A DNA stretch of 64,000 bases from contig NZ_AUPZ01000002.1 of NCBI RefSeq assembly GCF_000445475.1, positions 1 through 64,000 of the forward strand, given 5' to 3'. This DNA is from Sulfurimonas hongkongensis (GTDB taxonomy: Bacteria > Campylobacterota > Campylobacteria > Campylobacterales > Sulfurimonadaceae). This document shows, one piece after another, positions 53,566-61,837 of this stretch. The translations under genes and the position numbers were made by a program. How positions within the stretch are numbered: the stretch's first letter is position 1; the number at the start of each line of letters is the position of its first letter. A model generated the notes under the pieces. The model did not search any database. It was given only the letters and a program-made list of their open reading frames with translations, and was not told the origin of the DNA.

Positions 53566-54174
53566 ATGACAACTAGAATCAATCATGTTTTTAAAGGACA
53601 TAAGACACTTCTTGGAAACAGGTATGTAACGTATGCAGAAGTAGAACTACCTCTGAAATACGAGCTTTTTAAAAAATCAAAAGATGGCTTTGACTGGGGA
53701 AATAGTAGTGCGTCATCCATGCAACTAGCTTTTTCAATACTCCATCAGCTAAGTGATACTGAGTTTGCACAAAACTATGCTTTAGAGTTTTGCAATGACA
53801 TCATAAAAGGTCTATCTGGTAGAGACTGGATACTAAATTCAACTGACATTATAAACTGGATAAAAAACACTCCTGATGGAGAAGAGATCTTAAGAGCAAA
53901 AGCACAAGCAATGAGAGTATCTCAGCCGTCTCCAAAGGCTTTTAAAAAGATAAAAAGAAACATAGTAAAAGATATATGTAAAGAGCTAAGCATTACTCAA
54001 AAAAATCTTGCAGAAATTTTAGAAATTCCAGAAGGAACCGTAAGTAGTTGGGCTGTTAAAAATGAAATCCCAAGACTCGGTAAAAAAGCTATAGAGTTTT
54101 ACATCCAAAACAGAAGAAATCAAGAAGTAGTAGATAGCTATAAAAACTTTGTAAAGCTCTTGCAAACTGCTTAG
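53566..54174 (+). CDS. DUF6166-like domain fused to helix-turn-helix
   Basis: This 202-residue protein has an N-terminal region (about 12-95) reading LGNRYVTYAEVELPL, then GFDWGNSSASSMQLAFSILH and FCNDIIKGL. It resembles the phage/plasmid-associated DUF6166 module, with its usual GFxWGxxxSxxxQLAxAIL pattern. Residues about 135-168 form a helix-turn-helix (LSITQKNLAEILEIPEGTVSSWAV). A DNA-binding accessory regulator is likely; no partner is known. It ends four bases into the convergent EAL/HDOD gene. Confidence 0.75.
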   Translation: MTTRINHVFKGHKTLLGNRYVTYAEVELPLKYELFKKSKDGFDWGNSSASSMQLAFSILHQLSDTEFAQNYALEFCNDIIKGLSGRDWILNSTDIINWIKNTPDGEEILRAKAQAMRVSQPSPKAFKKIKRNIVKDICKELSITQKNLAEILEIPEGTVSSWAVKNEIPRLGKKAIEFYIQNRRNQEVVDSYKNFVKLLQTA

Positions 54175-55415
54175 GAGATTTTTGTTCTACTAAGCTCGAA
54201 CTCATTTGCACTACGGATAACTTCTAAACTCAAGTCTTCAAGTGACTGAGTGTCTATTTTATATTTTTCGCAAAAAGTCTCAACTTCTTTTATATTGAAG
54301 TCCTCAAGACTCTTTGCAAATATAAGAATTTCGCCTAAAACTCCTTTGCCATCTACTATGGCGTCCTTTATTTCTATGTCTATATTTAATTCATCTAAAA
54401 CCCGTCTAATACTTGCATTAAAGAGTGCATCTAAGAGTGATAAAACTCCTAAAAAATAGACTTTTGATGTTAGATTTTCAATGCCTGTATCTTTTAGTTG
54501 CTTTGACACCTCTACCATGAGGTCTGTTCTTGATTTTAGTAGTTGCATAAGAGCAGTTTCGCCATCCTGCTCACTTTGACTTGACTTTGTAGAGTACATC
54601 ATAAGCATAAGCCACTGGGTAAGTGGTGTTCTACCCATAAGAGTCAAGACTTGACGGATTGAAGATATTGTATGTCTAAAATGAAAAAAACCTGAATTTA
54701 CATACTTTAAGAGTTGAAGAGATATAGCATGATTTTGCTCAAATTTCTCTACTATTTCATCAATAGAAGCATCGCTCATCATAAAGTTACAAAGTTCTAC
54801 TGCTCTAAGACTTTGTGGATCAAACTTCTCTTGTTCTAAAATTTTCGGTTTAGCAAAAAAGTAACCTTGAATAAGTTTAGCATCATACTTTTTTGCCTTA
54901 TCATAGAGTTCATGTGTCTCAACTTTTGTAAATATAATTTGTGCCTCAATATCTTTTAGTAACTCAAGATTTTGTTCTGTTGTGTTTATATCTACTTTGA
55001 TATAACTAACGTACTTTAGTAGAGAGCTAAATGATTCAAGCACTTCTTTTGTGAGTAAAACATCGTTGATGGCTAGTGTGTAACCAAGTTCACTTAGTTC
55101 TGTTATTCTTGTTTTTAATTCATCTGTAAGGTTCATACTAGCTTGAAGTGAAAATATAAAATACTCTTTAGGTATATAAAAAACGACATCATGCATCAAA
55201 AAGTTTTTATCGGCTTTTATGAACGCTTTTTTATCTCCTAAGAGATTCTTAACTCCAAACTTATTCAAAATATTGCTCAAAACTGCAACCGTAGCCTCTC
55301 TGTCATCTTGGATATTAGAACTCTTGTTTGAGTCTCTATAGAGCATCTCAAATGCGAATATGCTCTCATCATTGCTTAATATAGGTTGTCTTGCTATATA
55401 TAGATTTGGATTCAT
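54171..55415 (-). CDS. EAL-HDOD signalling protein, YuxH-like, degenerate EAL
   Basis: This 414-residue protein has an N-terminal EAL-like domain (residues 5-195). It starts YIARQPILSNDESIFAFEML with Glu23 kept, but the DDFG-type metal site reads INDVLL, so hydrolysis of c-di-GMP is doubtful. A C-terminal HDOD domain follows (about 200-400, NHAISLQLLKYVNSGFF, ISSIRQVLTLMGRTPLTQWL). Upstream in-frame codons form a hydrophobic string with no Shine-Dalgarno. ATG 55415, after TAGAGAATG, is the family-like start. Confidence 0.88.
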   Translation of the reverse strand: MNPNLYIARQPILSNDESIFAFEMLYRDSNKSSNIQDDREATVAVLSNILNKFGVKNLLGDKKAFIKADKNFLMHDVVFYIPKEYFIFSLQASMNLTDELKTRITELSELGYTLAINDVLLTKEVLESFSSLLKYVSYIKVDINTTEQNLELLKDIEAQIIFTKVETHELYDKAKKYDAKLIQGYFFAKPKILEQEKFDPQSLRAVELCNFMMSDASIDEIVEKFEQNHAISLQLLKYVNSGFFHFRHTISSIRQVLTLMGRTPLTQWLMLMMYSTKSSQSEQDGETALMQLLKSRTDLMVEVSKQLKDTGIENLTSKVYFLGVLSLLDALFNASIRRVLDELNIDIEIKDAIVDGKGVLGEILIFAKSLEDFNIKEVETFCEKYKIDTQSLEDLSLEVIRSANEFELSRTKIS

Positions 55416-55565
55416 TGCATTCTCTAAAATAAATTTTAATATAAAAGTATACAAAAAATACCTTAAGCATAATATGCAGATTATTTTTATTTTAATAATA
55501 AACTTTATCAATCAGTGCATCTACAGTTCAAATTAATATGTTACAATAAATAAAAAAGCTACAAA

Positions 55566-56447
55566 ATGTCTAAAATATTCACTCTTTTCATTATTTTAAC
55601 AGGTTTTATATATGCAAGTAACTTTGCGCATGTAAAACTTCAAAGTACTTACTATGTTGACTCAGATGATATCTATATCTCTCATATTATAAAAGATGCT
55701 CCAAGGAACAAAAAAATATATAAGATACGTGATGGCAGGTATACAAAAAGAGTAAAATCACAAGAACTACTAAAAGTACTAAAAGAAAATGGATATAGAG
55801 GTATTGTTGCTCAAACCTCTTATGTAAAGTTTGTAAAATCAAGCCCGATAGACACTTCAAAAATAGTTAATCATGTTAGGCTTTACTACCAAAGACACTA
55901 TAAAAATATAGAGATAAATAGTATAAATATTCAAACAAGAGGCTTTATAGAATCACTTCCAAAGAGTTATGTAGTCAAGATGAGAGATGATGCTTATCTT
56001 GCAAAAGATGGAATATTAAGTATTAAAACACCAAAAAACAAAAAAATCTACTTTAACTTTATGGTAGATGCAAAGGTTATTGTCTACGCAACAAAAAAGA
56101 GACTAGCAAGAGCCACTCCACTATCAGCTCTTAACACATTAAAAAAGAGTATAATTTTAGATAGGTTCATGGCAAAACCCATAGAAGAGCTAGATAAAAA
56201 ACCATTGCAAAGTAGACACCATCTACAAAAAGATAGCACTATAACCATAAGAGATGTAGAAATTTTACGTATAGTTAAACGAAATGAAAGTATAAGTGTT
56301 TCAATGGATAGTAAAAACATGTCTATAACTTTTAGTGCAAGAGCTCTTCAAGATGCAAAAATGGGTGATACAATAACGGTTGAAAAAGCTAATGGTACAA
56401 GATTGAAAGTAGTAGTAGTTGGAAAAAATAGAGGGGTGATAAAGTAA
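55566..56447 (+). CDS. flgA: Flagellar basal body P-ring formation protein FlgA
   Basis: This 293-residue periplasmic chaperone for FlgI has a signal peptide (about residues 1-17) and a C-terminal SAF domain (YATKRLARATPLSALNTLKK, ISVSMDSKNMSITFSARALQDAKMGDTI). It is longer than the 220-residue E. coli protein because of its N-terminal part. TACAAT at 55542-55547 is a possible -10 box. The neighbours ubiX-coaD-tmk repeat the Campylobacter order. Confidence 0.92.
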   Translation: MSKIFTLFIILTGFIYASNFAHVKLQSTYYVDSDDIYISHIIKDAPRNKKIYKIRDGRYTKRVKSQELLKVLKENGYRGIVAQTSYVKFVKSSPIDTSKIVNHVRLYYQRHYKNIEINSINIQTRGFIESLPKSYVVKMRDDAYLAKDGILSIKTPKNKKIYFNFMVDAKVIVYATKKRLARATPLSALNTLKKSIILDRFMAKPIEELDKKPLQSRHHLQKDSTITIRDVEILRIVKRNESISVSMDSKNMSITFSARALQDAKMGDTITVEKANGTRLKVVVVGKNRGVIK

Positions 56448-56460
56448 ATGTTGGGCAAAA

Positions 56461-56985
56461 ATGAAGCGTAAAATAGTAGTAGCAACAAGCGGGGCCAGTG
56501 GAGTAAACCTAGGCATAAAGACCATGAAACTACTTCCTAGAAACATTGATAAACACTTTATTATGACAAAAAACTCTAATATAGTTTTACAAAAAGAGAA
56601 TAACTTAACCATTTATGACAATGAAGACATAGCAGCAAGTGTTGCTTCTGGCTCATTTGGAGTAGATGCTATGATAATAGCACCTTGTAGCATGAACACG
56701 CTTGCTAAAATCGCTTGTGGCATCTCAGACAACTTAGTAACAAGGTGTGCGAGTGTTGTGATAAAAGAGCAAAAAAAACTTATCTTAGCTCCAAGAGAGA
56801 TGCCCTTTTCTGCCATTGCACTAGAAAATATGCTTAAACTATCTCGTCTTGGAGTCATAATAGCTCCTCCAGTTATAGCCTACTACTCACAACAACAAAC
56901 ACTAGAAGAGATGGAAAATTTTATCGTAGGCAAGTGGTTTGACTTGCTTGATATTGAGCATAATCTTTATAAGAGATGGGAGTAA
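56461..56985 (+). CDS. ubiX: Flavin prenyltransferase UbiX
   Basis: This 174-residue enzyme prenylates FMN to make the cofactor of UbiD-type decarboxylases. It has VVATSGASGVNLGIK (flavin loop), APCSMNTLAKIACGISDNLVTR and LAPREMPFSAIALENMLKL. It is used in quinone biosynthesis or aromatic decarboxylation; no ubiD is in the window. Confidence 0.94.
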   Translation: MKRKIVVATSGASGVNLGIKTMKLLPRNIDKHFIMTKNSNIVLQKENNLTIYDNEDIAASVASGSFGVDAMIIAPCSMNTLAKIACGISDNLVTRCASVVIKEQKKLILAPREMPFSAIALENMLKLSRLGVIIAPPVIAYYSQQQTLEEMENFIVGKWFDLLDIEHNLYKRWE

Positions 56986-56987
56986 TA

Positions 56988-57473
56988 TTGAAAAAAATCG
57001 CACTATATCCTGGAACATTTGATCCCATTACAAATGGACATTTTGACATAATTGAGAGAGCTTTAAAACTCTTTGATGAAGTCATTATTGCTGTTGCCGA
57101 GTCACATGAGAAAAAACCTATGTTTAGTCTACAAGACCGTATAGAGATGGTAGAAAAATCAACAAAAAAACTAAACAATATAAGTGTAGTTGGATTTGAT
57201 AACCTAACAGTTGAGCTTGCCAAAACACATGGAGCGACTATCCTTATTCGTGGACTTCGTGCACTTAGCGACTTTGAGTATGAATTGCAACTTGGATATT
57301 TAAACAACTCGCTTGATGACTCTATAGAGACAGTTTACTTGATGCCAAAACTAAAACACGCTTTTATAAGTTCATCTAGTGTTAGAAGCCTTTTAAAGTT
57401 TAAAGCAAAAACAGAGCACTTGATTCCTAGTGAAGTACAAAAAATCATAGGGAGCAAAGAGAGATGTATGTAA
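56988..57473 (+). CDS. coaD: Phosphopantetheine adenylyltransferase
   Basis: This protein has about 161 residues and catalyses the penultimate step of CoA synthesis. It has YPGTFDPITNGHFDII (the HxGH-type nucleotidyl site), RGLRALSDFEYELQL and ISSSSVRSLLKF. TTG 56988 follows GGGAG at good distance and begins LKKIALYPG as in relatives. An ATG at 56976 is possible but lies before that Shine-Dalgarno. It overlaps tmk by 10 bp. Confidence 0.94.
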   Translation: MKKIALYPGTFDPITNGHFDIIERALKLFDEVIIAVAESHEKKPMFSLQDRIEMVEKSTKKLNNISVVGFDNLTVELAKTHGATILIRGLRALSDFEYELQLGYLNNSLDDSIETVYLMPKLKHAFISSSSVRSLLKFKAKTEHLIPSEVQKIIGSKERCM

Positions 57474-58033
57474 CCATAGAGGGTATTGATACTGCTGGAA
57501 AAAGCACACAGATTCAAAAATTACAAGAGCACTTTAAAGATGCCATTATCACAAAAGAACCAGGTGGAACCAAGCTTGGTTCTAAGATAAGAGAGATAGT
57601 CTTAGGTGCACAAATAAATAGTAAAAAAGCTGAATTTTTACTCTTTTTAGCAGATAGAGCTGAACATATCCAAGAGGTCATAAAGCCAAATATTAGTAAG
57701 ATGATTATTTCTGATAGAAGCATTGTTAGCGGGATCGCTTACGCTTTAGTTCAAGGAGAGATAAGTGAGACTGCAATTGTACATCTAAATAGATTTGCAA
57801 CAGATGGAACCTACCCTAAAAAAGTATTTTTACTAAAGCTTACAAAAGAGGAGTTAGAGTTTAGACTATCTCAAAAAAAGCTTGATGGTATAGAACTCCG
57901 TGGTGTTGAGTATCTCTTAAGCATTCAAGATGCCATTGTAAAGGCTACAGAGCTCCTAGAATTGGAGCTTGTAGTGGTAGATGCAACTAAAGACATAGAG
58001 ACAATAACTAAAGAGATAATTAAAAGTATTTAA
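57464..58033 (+). CDS. tmk: Thymidylate kinase
   Basis: This 189-residue dTMP kinase has P-loop EGIDTAGKSTQ, TKEPGGTKLG, DRSIVSGIAY and a short lid. It completes dTTP synthesis. It is coupled to coaD by overlap and convergent with the superoxide dismutase gene (3 bp apart). Confidence 0.94.
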   Translation: MYVTIEGIDTAGKSTQIQKLQEHFKDAIITKEPGGTKLGSKIREIVLGAQINSKKAEFLLFLADRAEHIQEVIKPNISKMIISDRSIVSGIAYALVQGEISETAIVHLNRFATDGTYPKKVFLLKLTKEELEFRLSQKKLDGIELRGVEYLLSIQDAIVKATELLELELVVVDATKDIETITKEIIKSI

Positions 58034-58036
58034 TAT

Positions 58037-58714
58037 CTAACTTGTAACTCTATCTGCATTTTGCATATCATCTAGTATCTGGCAAAATGGATCGTGTATG
58101 TCATTACATGGTTCTATAGCAATAAAAACATCATTATCTGTTGCTTCATAAGTTTGTTCTGCAAACTCCCAGTTTATATGCTCCCAAAATTCAGCTAAAT
58201 ATTTTGGTCTTGCGTTTCTATAATCTATATAATAAGCATGTTCCCAAACATCACAAACAAAAAGAGGAATAGCTCCATAACTTAGTGGGGTGTCCGCATT
58301 TTTAGTCTGCTTTAGCATTAACTGCCCTTTTGCTTCACGAACGAGCCAAACCCAACCTGAACCAAAAAGAGTAGCACCCTCTTTTAAAAACTGCTCTTTT
58401 AGAGCCTCAAGTGAGCCAAAATCTTCTTCTATCTTAGTAAGCAGTTTTCCTTTTGGCGGAGTCGACTTAGCGCATAGAGATTTCCAATAAAAAGTGTGGT
58501 TAAAGGTTTGAGCTGCGTTGTTGAAAATAACTCCATCACTATCGCGAATGATAGATGAAAGAGATATTTTGTCATATTCAGTACCCTTTATAAGATCATT
58601 TAAGTTCTTAACATAAGAAGCGTGATGCTTATGATAGTGAAACTCTATAGTCTCTTTAGATATAAAAGGCTCCAATGCGTCCTCTTCAAATGGTAGTTTT
58701 TGTAACTCAATCAT
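58037..58714 (-). CDS. sodB: Superoxide dismutase, Fe type, with C-terminal extension
   Basis: This 225-residue Fe/Mn-family dismutase has His26 in ETIEFHYHKHH, NHTFYW, GSGWVWLV and the metal motif DVWEHAYYIDYRNARP. The NNAAQTFNHTFYW context is that of Fe enzymes, though metal choice is not certain. About 25 residues (AIEPCNDIHDPFCQILDDMQ...) with two cysteines extend past the usual end. ATG 58714 has AAGGAC before it. It is inserted on the opposite strand between tmk and hisS. Confidence 0.92.
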   Translation of the reverse strand: MIELQKLPFEEDALEPFISKETIEFHYHKHHASYVKNLNDLIKGTEYDKISLSSIIRDSDGVIFNNAAQTFNHTFYWKSLCAKSTPPKGKLLTKIEEDFGSLEALKEQFLKEGATLFGSGWVWLVREAKGQLMLKQTKNADTPLSYGAIPLFVCDVWEHAYYIDYRNARPKYLAEFWEHINWEFAEQTYEATDNDVFIAIEPCNDIHDPFCQILDDMQNADRVTS

Positions 58715-58898
58715 AATCTTGTCCTTAAGTTTTTTATATATCAACAAACAATTATAATAGTTTATTATTAAAGGACATTTAATCATCTAAGATACTTTAA
58801 AATAGTCCAATAGTAACTCAAAAATAAATATCATATAAGCATAAAATGGTATCCTTTCATAGATTTATTAACTCCAATATAAAAGTTCAAGGAACTAC

Positions 58899-60110
58899 AT
58901 GATTAAGTCGCTAAGAGGTATGAATGATATTATGAGTGAGGATTACCAAAGATTTACTCACTTTATAGAGACTGCTACGTCCATAGCCAAAAGATATGGT
59001 TATCACTTTATAGAGACTCCTCTACTTGAAGAGACTGCTCTTTTTAAACGCTCTGTTGGGGACTCTAGCGATATAGTTTCAAAAGAGATGTATCAGTTTA
59101 TAGATAAAGGAGACAATGATGTTTGTCTTCGCCCTGAGGGAACTGCTGGTGTTGTAAGAGCTTTTGTGCAAAAGAAACTTGACAAAGCTGGTGGTATTCA
59201 TAGGTTTTTCTATCATGGGCCTATGTTTCGCTATGAGAGACCTCAAAAAGGAAGACTTAGAGAGTTTCATCAGTTTGGAGTTGAGAGTTTTGGGGTTGAG
59301 AGTGTTTATGAAGATGCCTCTATAATTATGATGGTTAGCGATATCTTAAATGCCCTTGGCATCGGATATAGGCTTCAATTAAACTCGCTAGGGTGTAGTG
59401 AATGCATGCCACCATATCGCCAAAATCTTGTCAACTTTGTTAAAAGCGTAAAAGATAGGGTTTGTGAGGATTGTATTCGTAGACTAGAAACCAATCCCAT
59501 CAGAGTTCTTGATTGTAAAAATCCTACTTGCCAGACTATATATAGAGATGCACCAAAGCTTATAAGTTCTTTATGTAAAAATTGTGATGATGACTTTACT
59601 ACTCTAAAGAAGATACTCAAAGATAACGATATAAACTATGAGATAGATACAAATCTTGTTCGTGGGCTTGATTATTATTCCAAAACTGCATTTGAATTTG
59701 TAAGTGACAATATAGGAAGCCAAAGTGCGATAGCTGGTGGCGGAAGATATGATAGACTTGTAGAGTTTTTAGATGGAAAAGCTACTCCTGCGGTTGGTTT
59801 TGCTATTGGGATTGAGAGGTTACTAGAACTTATAGAGATGCCACAAAATCAAAGAGAAGGCTACTATATGGGGGCTTTAGATGAAGAGGCGATTGACCTA
59901 GTTGTAAAGCTTACGCAAAGTAAAAGAAAGACTCATAAAGTCACACTTGATTATAAAGCAAAAAACTTACAAAAGCATCTAAAAGCAGCTGATAAAGCAG
60001 ATGCTAAATTTTGTTGTGTCATTGGTTCAAATGAGTTAAACAATGATACAATTTGGGTTAAAAACTTGCAAGAAAAAACAGAAGAGATTATCAAGATAGA
60101 GGACTTTTAA
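58899..60110 (+). CDS. hisS: Histidyl-tRNA synthetase
   Basis: This 403-residue class II synthetase has KSLRGMNDIM, RPEGTAGVVRAF, motif 2 RYERPQKGRLREFHQFG, and the His-A/B signatures LVRGLDYYSKTAFE and GGGRYDRLVE. An ATG follows AAGGAAC. Its stop shares a base with the next gene (TAATG). Confidence 0.95.
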   Translation: MIKSLRGMNDIMSEDYQRFTHFIETATSIAKRYGYHFIETPLLEETALFKRSVGDSSDIVSKEMYQFIDKGDNDVCLRPEGTAGVVRAFVQKKLDKAGGIHRFFYHGPMFRYERPQKGRLREFHQFGVESFGVESVYEDASIIMMVSDILNALGIGYRLQLNSLGCSECMPPYRQNLVNFVKSVKDRVCEDCIRRLETNPIRVLDCKNPTCQTIYRDAPKLISSLCKNCDDDFTTLKKILKDNDINYEIDTNLVRGLDYYSKTAFEFVSDNIGSQSAIAGGGRYDRLVEFLDGKATPAVGFAIGIERLLELIEMPQNQREGYYMGALDEEAIDLVVKLTQSKRKTHKVTLDYKAKNLQKHLKAADKADAKFCCVIGSNELNNDTIWVKNLQEKTEEIIKIEDF

Positions 60111-61837
60111 TGCAAACACTCCATAGTATCTGGGTTTTATTTATAGAGTTTATTGAGTTTTTTATACTCGCTGGTCTATTTGCTACTATAGCTTTGTTCA
60201 TTTATGATAAATATATACAGAGAAAACATGCTCTGCTTGTCAACTACCCAGTTATTGGTCGCTTTAGATACTTCTTTGAAGCACTTCGCGAGCCACTTCG
60301 TCAATATTTTGCAAATGAGACTTTTTATGACTCAAAAGATAAAATAGACTGGGTATACACTGCTGCAAAGGATTTGCCAAATTTCAAATCTTTCTCAGTA
60401 GCTCAGCCATTTTCAGGTTCAAGGTTTATCATAAAACATGCTACAAATGTTTTAAATGAAGATGAAGTTCTAGAAGATACAAGTGTGATTTTTGGTAAAG
60501 ACAGGGAGATTCCTTTTGTATCACATACTCCTATTATCCGCTCTGCCATGAGTGATGGTTCAATCTCTCCAGAAGCAGTTAGAGCTTTCTCTATTGCAGG
60601 AGCTAAAACAAATCTAACTATAAACACAGGAGAGGGATCACTAACTTCAAACCATCTCTTTACTCATAAACCAAACCTAGATGATTGTGATTATCTTGAA
60701 ATAGTTGAGAGTACACCTTTGGCTGAGTTTATTTTTACAATGGGAGATAAGTTATTTAATCGTGCAATAGCTTTAAAATGGTACAGAACTACCCTACTAA
60801 ATAGAGATACACAAAACACTTATATATATGATACAGTCTCTCATGTACTCTTTCGAGTAAACTGGAATGCCCCTCTTGAGTCATTTCCAAAAGAAGTTCC
60901 ACAAGATATTCCAAATATGATATTTCAAATGAGTTCTGGTCTTTATGGGGTAAGAGATGCAAGTGGCAAGTTTGATGAGTTAAAGTATCAAAAAGTAATG
61001 AAGTTTTGTAAAATGACTGAGATAAAAATAGCTCAAGGTGCAAAACAAACTGGTGGAAAATTAGCTGCTGCAAAAGTAACTGCTGATGTTGCATTTTACA
61101 GAGGTGTGCCACAAGGAAAAGATATATTTTCACCAAATAGATTTCCTTATGCAGATACAACAGAACATCTTTTAGACTTTGTAGAGAGACTTCAAAAACT
61201 CTCACTTAAGCCTGTTGGTTTTAAGATAGTTATCTCTGATATGGATGCTGTAGATGAACTGGCTTGTGAGATTGCAAAAAGAAAAGCTGATGGCAAAAAC
61301 ATACCTGATTTTATCTCAGTAGATAGTGGCGAAGGTGGAAGCGCTACTGCTCCACTAGAACTTATGGAATCAGTGGGTCTAACAACAAACAACGCCCTTT
61401 ATATCTTAGATGCTATGCTAAAAAAACATGATGTTCGTCAAGATATAAAAATAATAGCAAGTGGTAAAATACTAACTCCAGATGATGCTGTAACCACTCT
61501 TTGTATGGGTGCAGATGCCATAGGAATTGCAAGAGGTTTTATGATGAGTGGTGGCTGTATTCGTGCTAGAATGTGCTCTGGTTTTGGTTCTCATGTTTGC
61601 CCTGTTGGAATGGCTACACAAGATGAGAAAAAAAGAGCCTCATATCTTGTTGTAAAAGAGGGAAAAGAGATAGGAAACTATCATCTAAATCTAGTTAAAG
61701 GAATGAAAATGATATCTGCTGTTATGGGCATCAAAAATATCAAAGATATGGATAAAAAAAACTTAACCTTTAGAAGCCAAAACTCTGAATTATATTTTGA
61801 TATAGATAAATATTTTCAACAAAAGCTACATATATGA
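60110..61837 (+). CDS. Membrane-anchored FMN-binding glutamate synthase-family protein
   Basis: This 575-residue protein has an N-terminal membrane helix (about 8-32) and then the FMN/3Fe-4S barrel of glutamate synthase (SGRFxx-like TPIIRSAMSDGSISPEAVRA, NTGEGSLTSNH, DSGEGGSATAPLEL, GADAIGIARGFMM). The cysteines in GGCIRARMCSGFGSHVCPVGMATQ are spaced x5 and x7 rather than the x5/x4 of GltB. About 90 extra residues (roughly 190-280) interrupt the barrel after GEGS. The amidotransferase half is absent, so the ammonia source and true substrate are unknown. It is coupled to hisS and speA by overlaps. Confidence 0.85.
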   Translation: MQTLHSIWVLFIEFIEFFILAGLFATIALFIYDKYIQRKHALLVNYPVIGRFRYFFEALREPLRQYFANETFYDSKDKIDWVYTAAKDLPNFKSFSVAQPFSGSRFIIKHATNVLNEDEVLEDTSVIFGKDREIPFVSHTPIIRSAMSDGSISPEAVRAFSIAGAKTNLTINTGEGSLTSNHLFTHKPNLDDCDYLEIVESTPLAEFIFTMGDKLFNRAIALKWYRTTLLNRDTQNTYIYDTVSHVLFRVNWNAPLESFPKEVPQDIPNMIFQMSSGLYGVRDASGKFDELKYQKVMKFCKMTEIKIAQGAKQTGGKLAAAKVTADVAFYRGVPQGKDIFSPNRFPYADTTEHLLDFVERLQKLSLKPVGFKIVISDMDAVDELACEIAKRKADGKNIPDFISVDSGEGGSATAPLELMESVGLTTNNALYILDAMLKKHDVRQDIKIIASGKILTPDDAVTTLCMGADAIGIARGFMMSGGCIRARMCSGFGSHVCPVGMATQDEKKRASYLVVKEGKEIGNYHLNLVKGMKMISAVMGIKNIKDMDKKNLTFRSQNSELYFDIDKYFQQKLHI

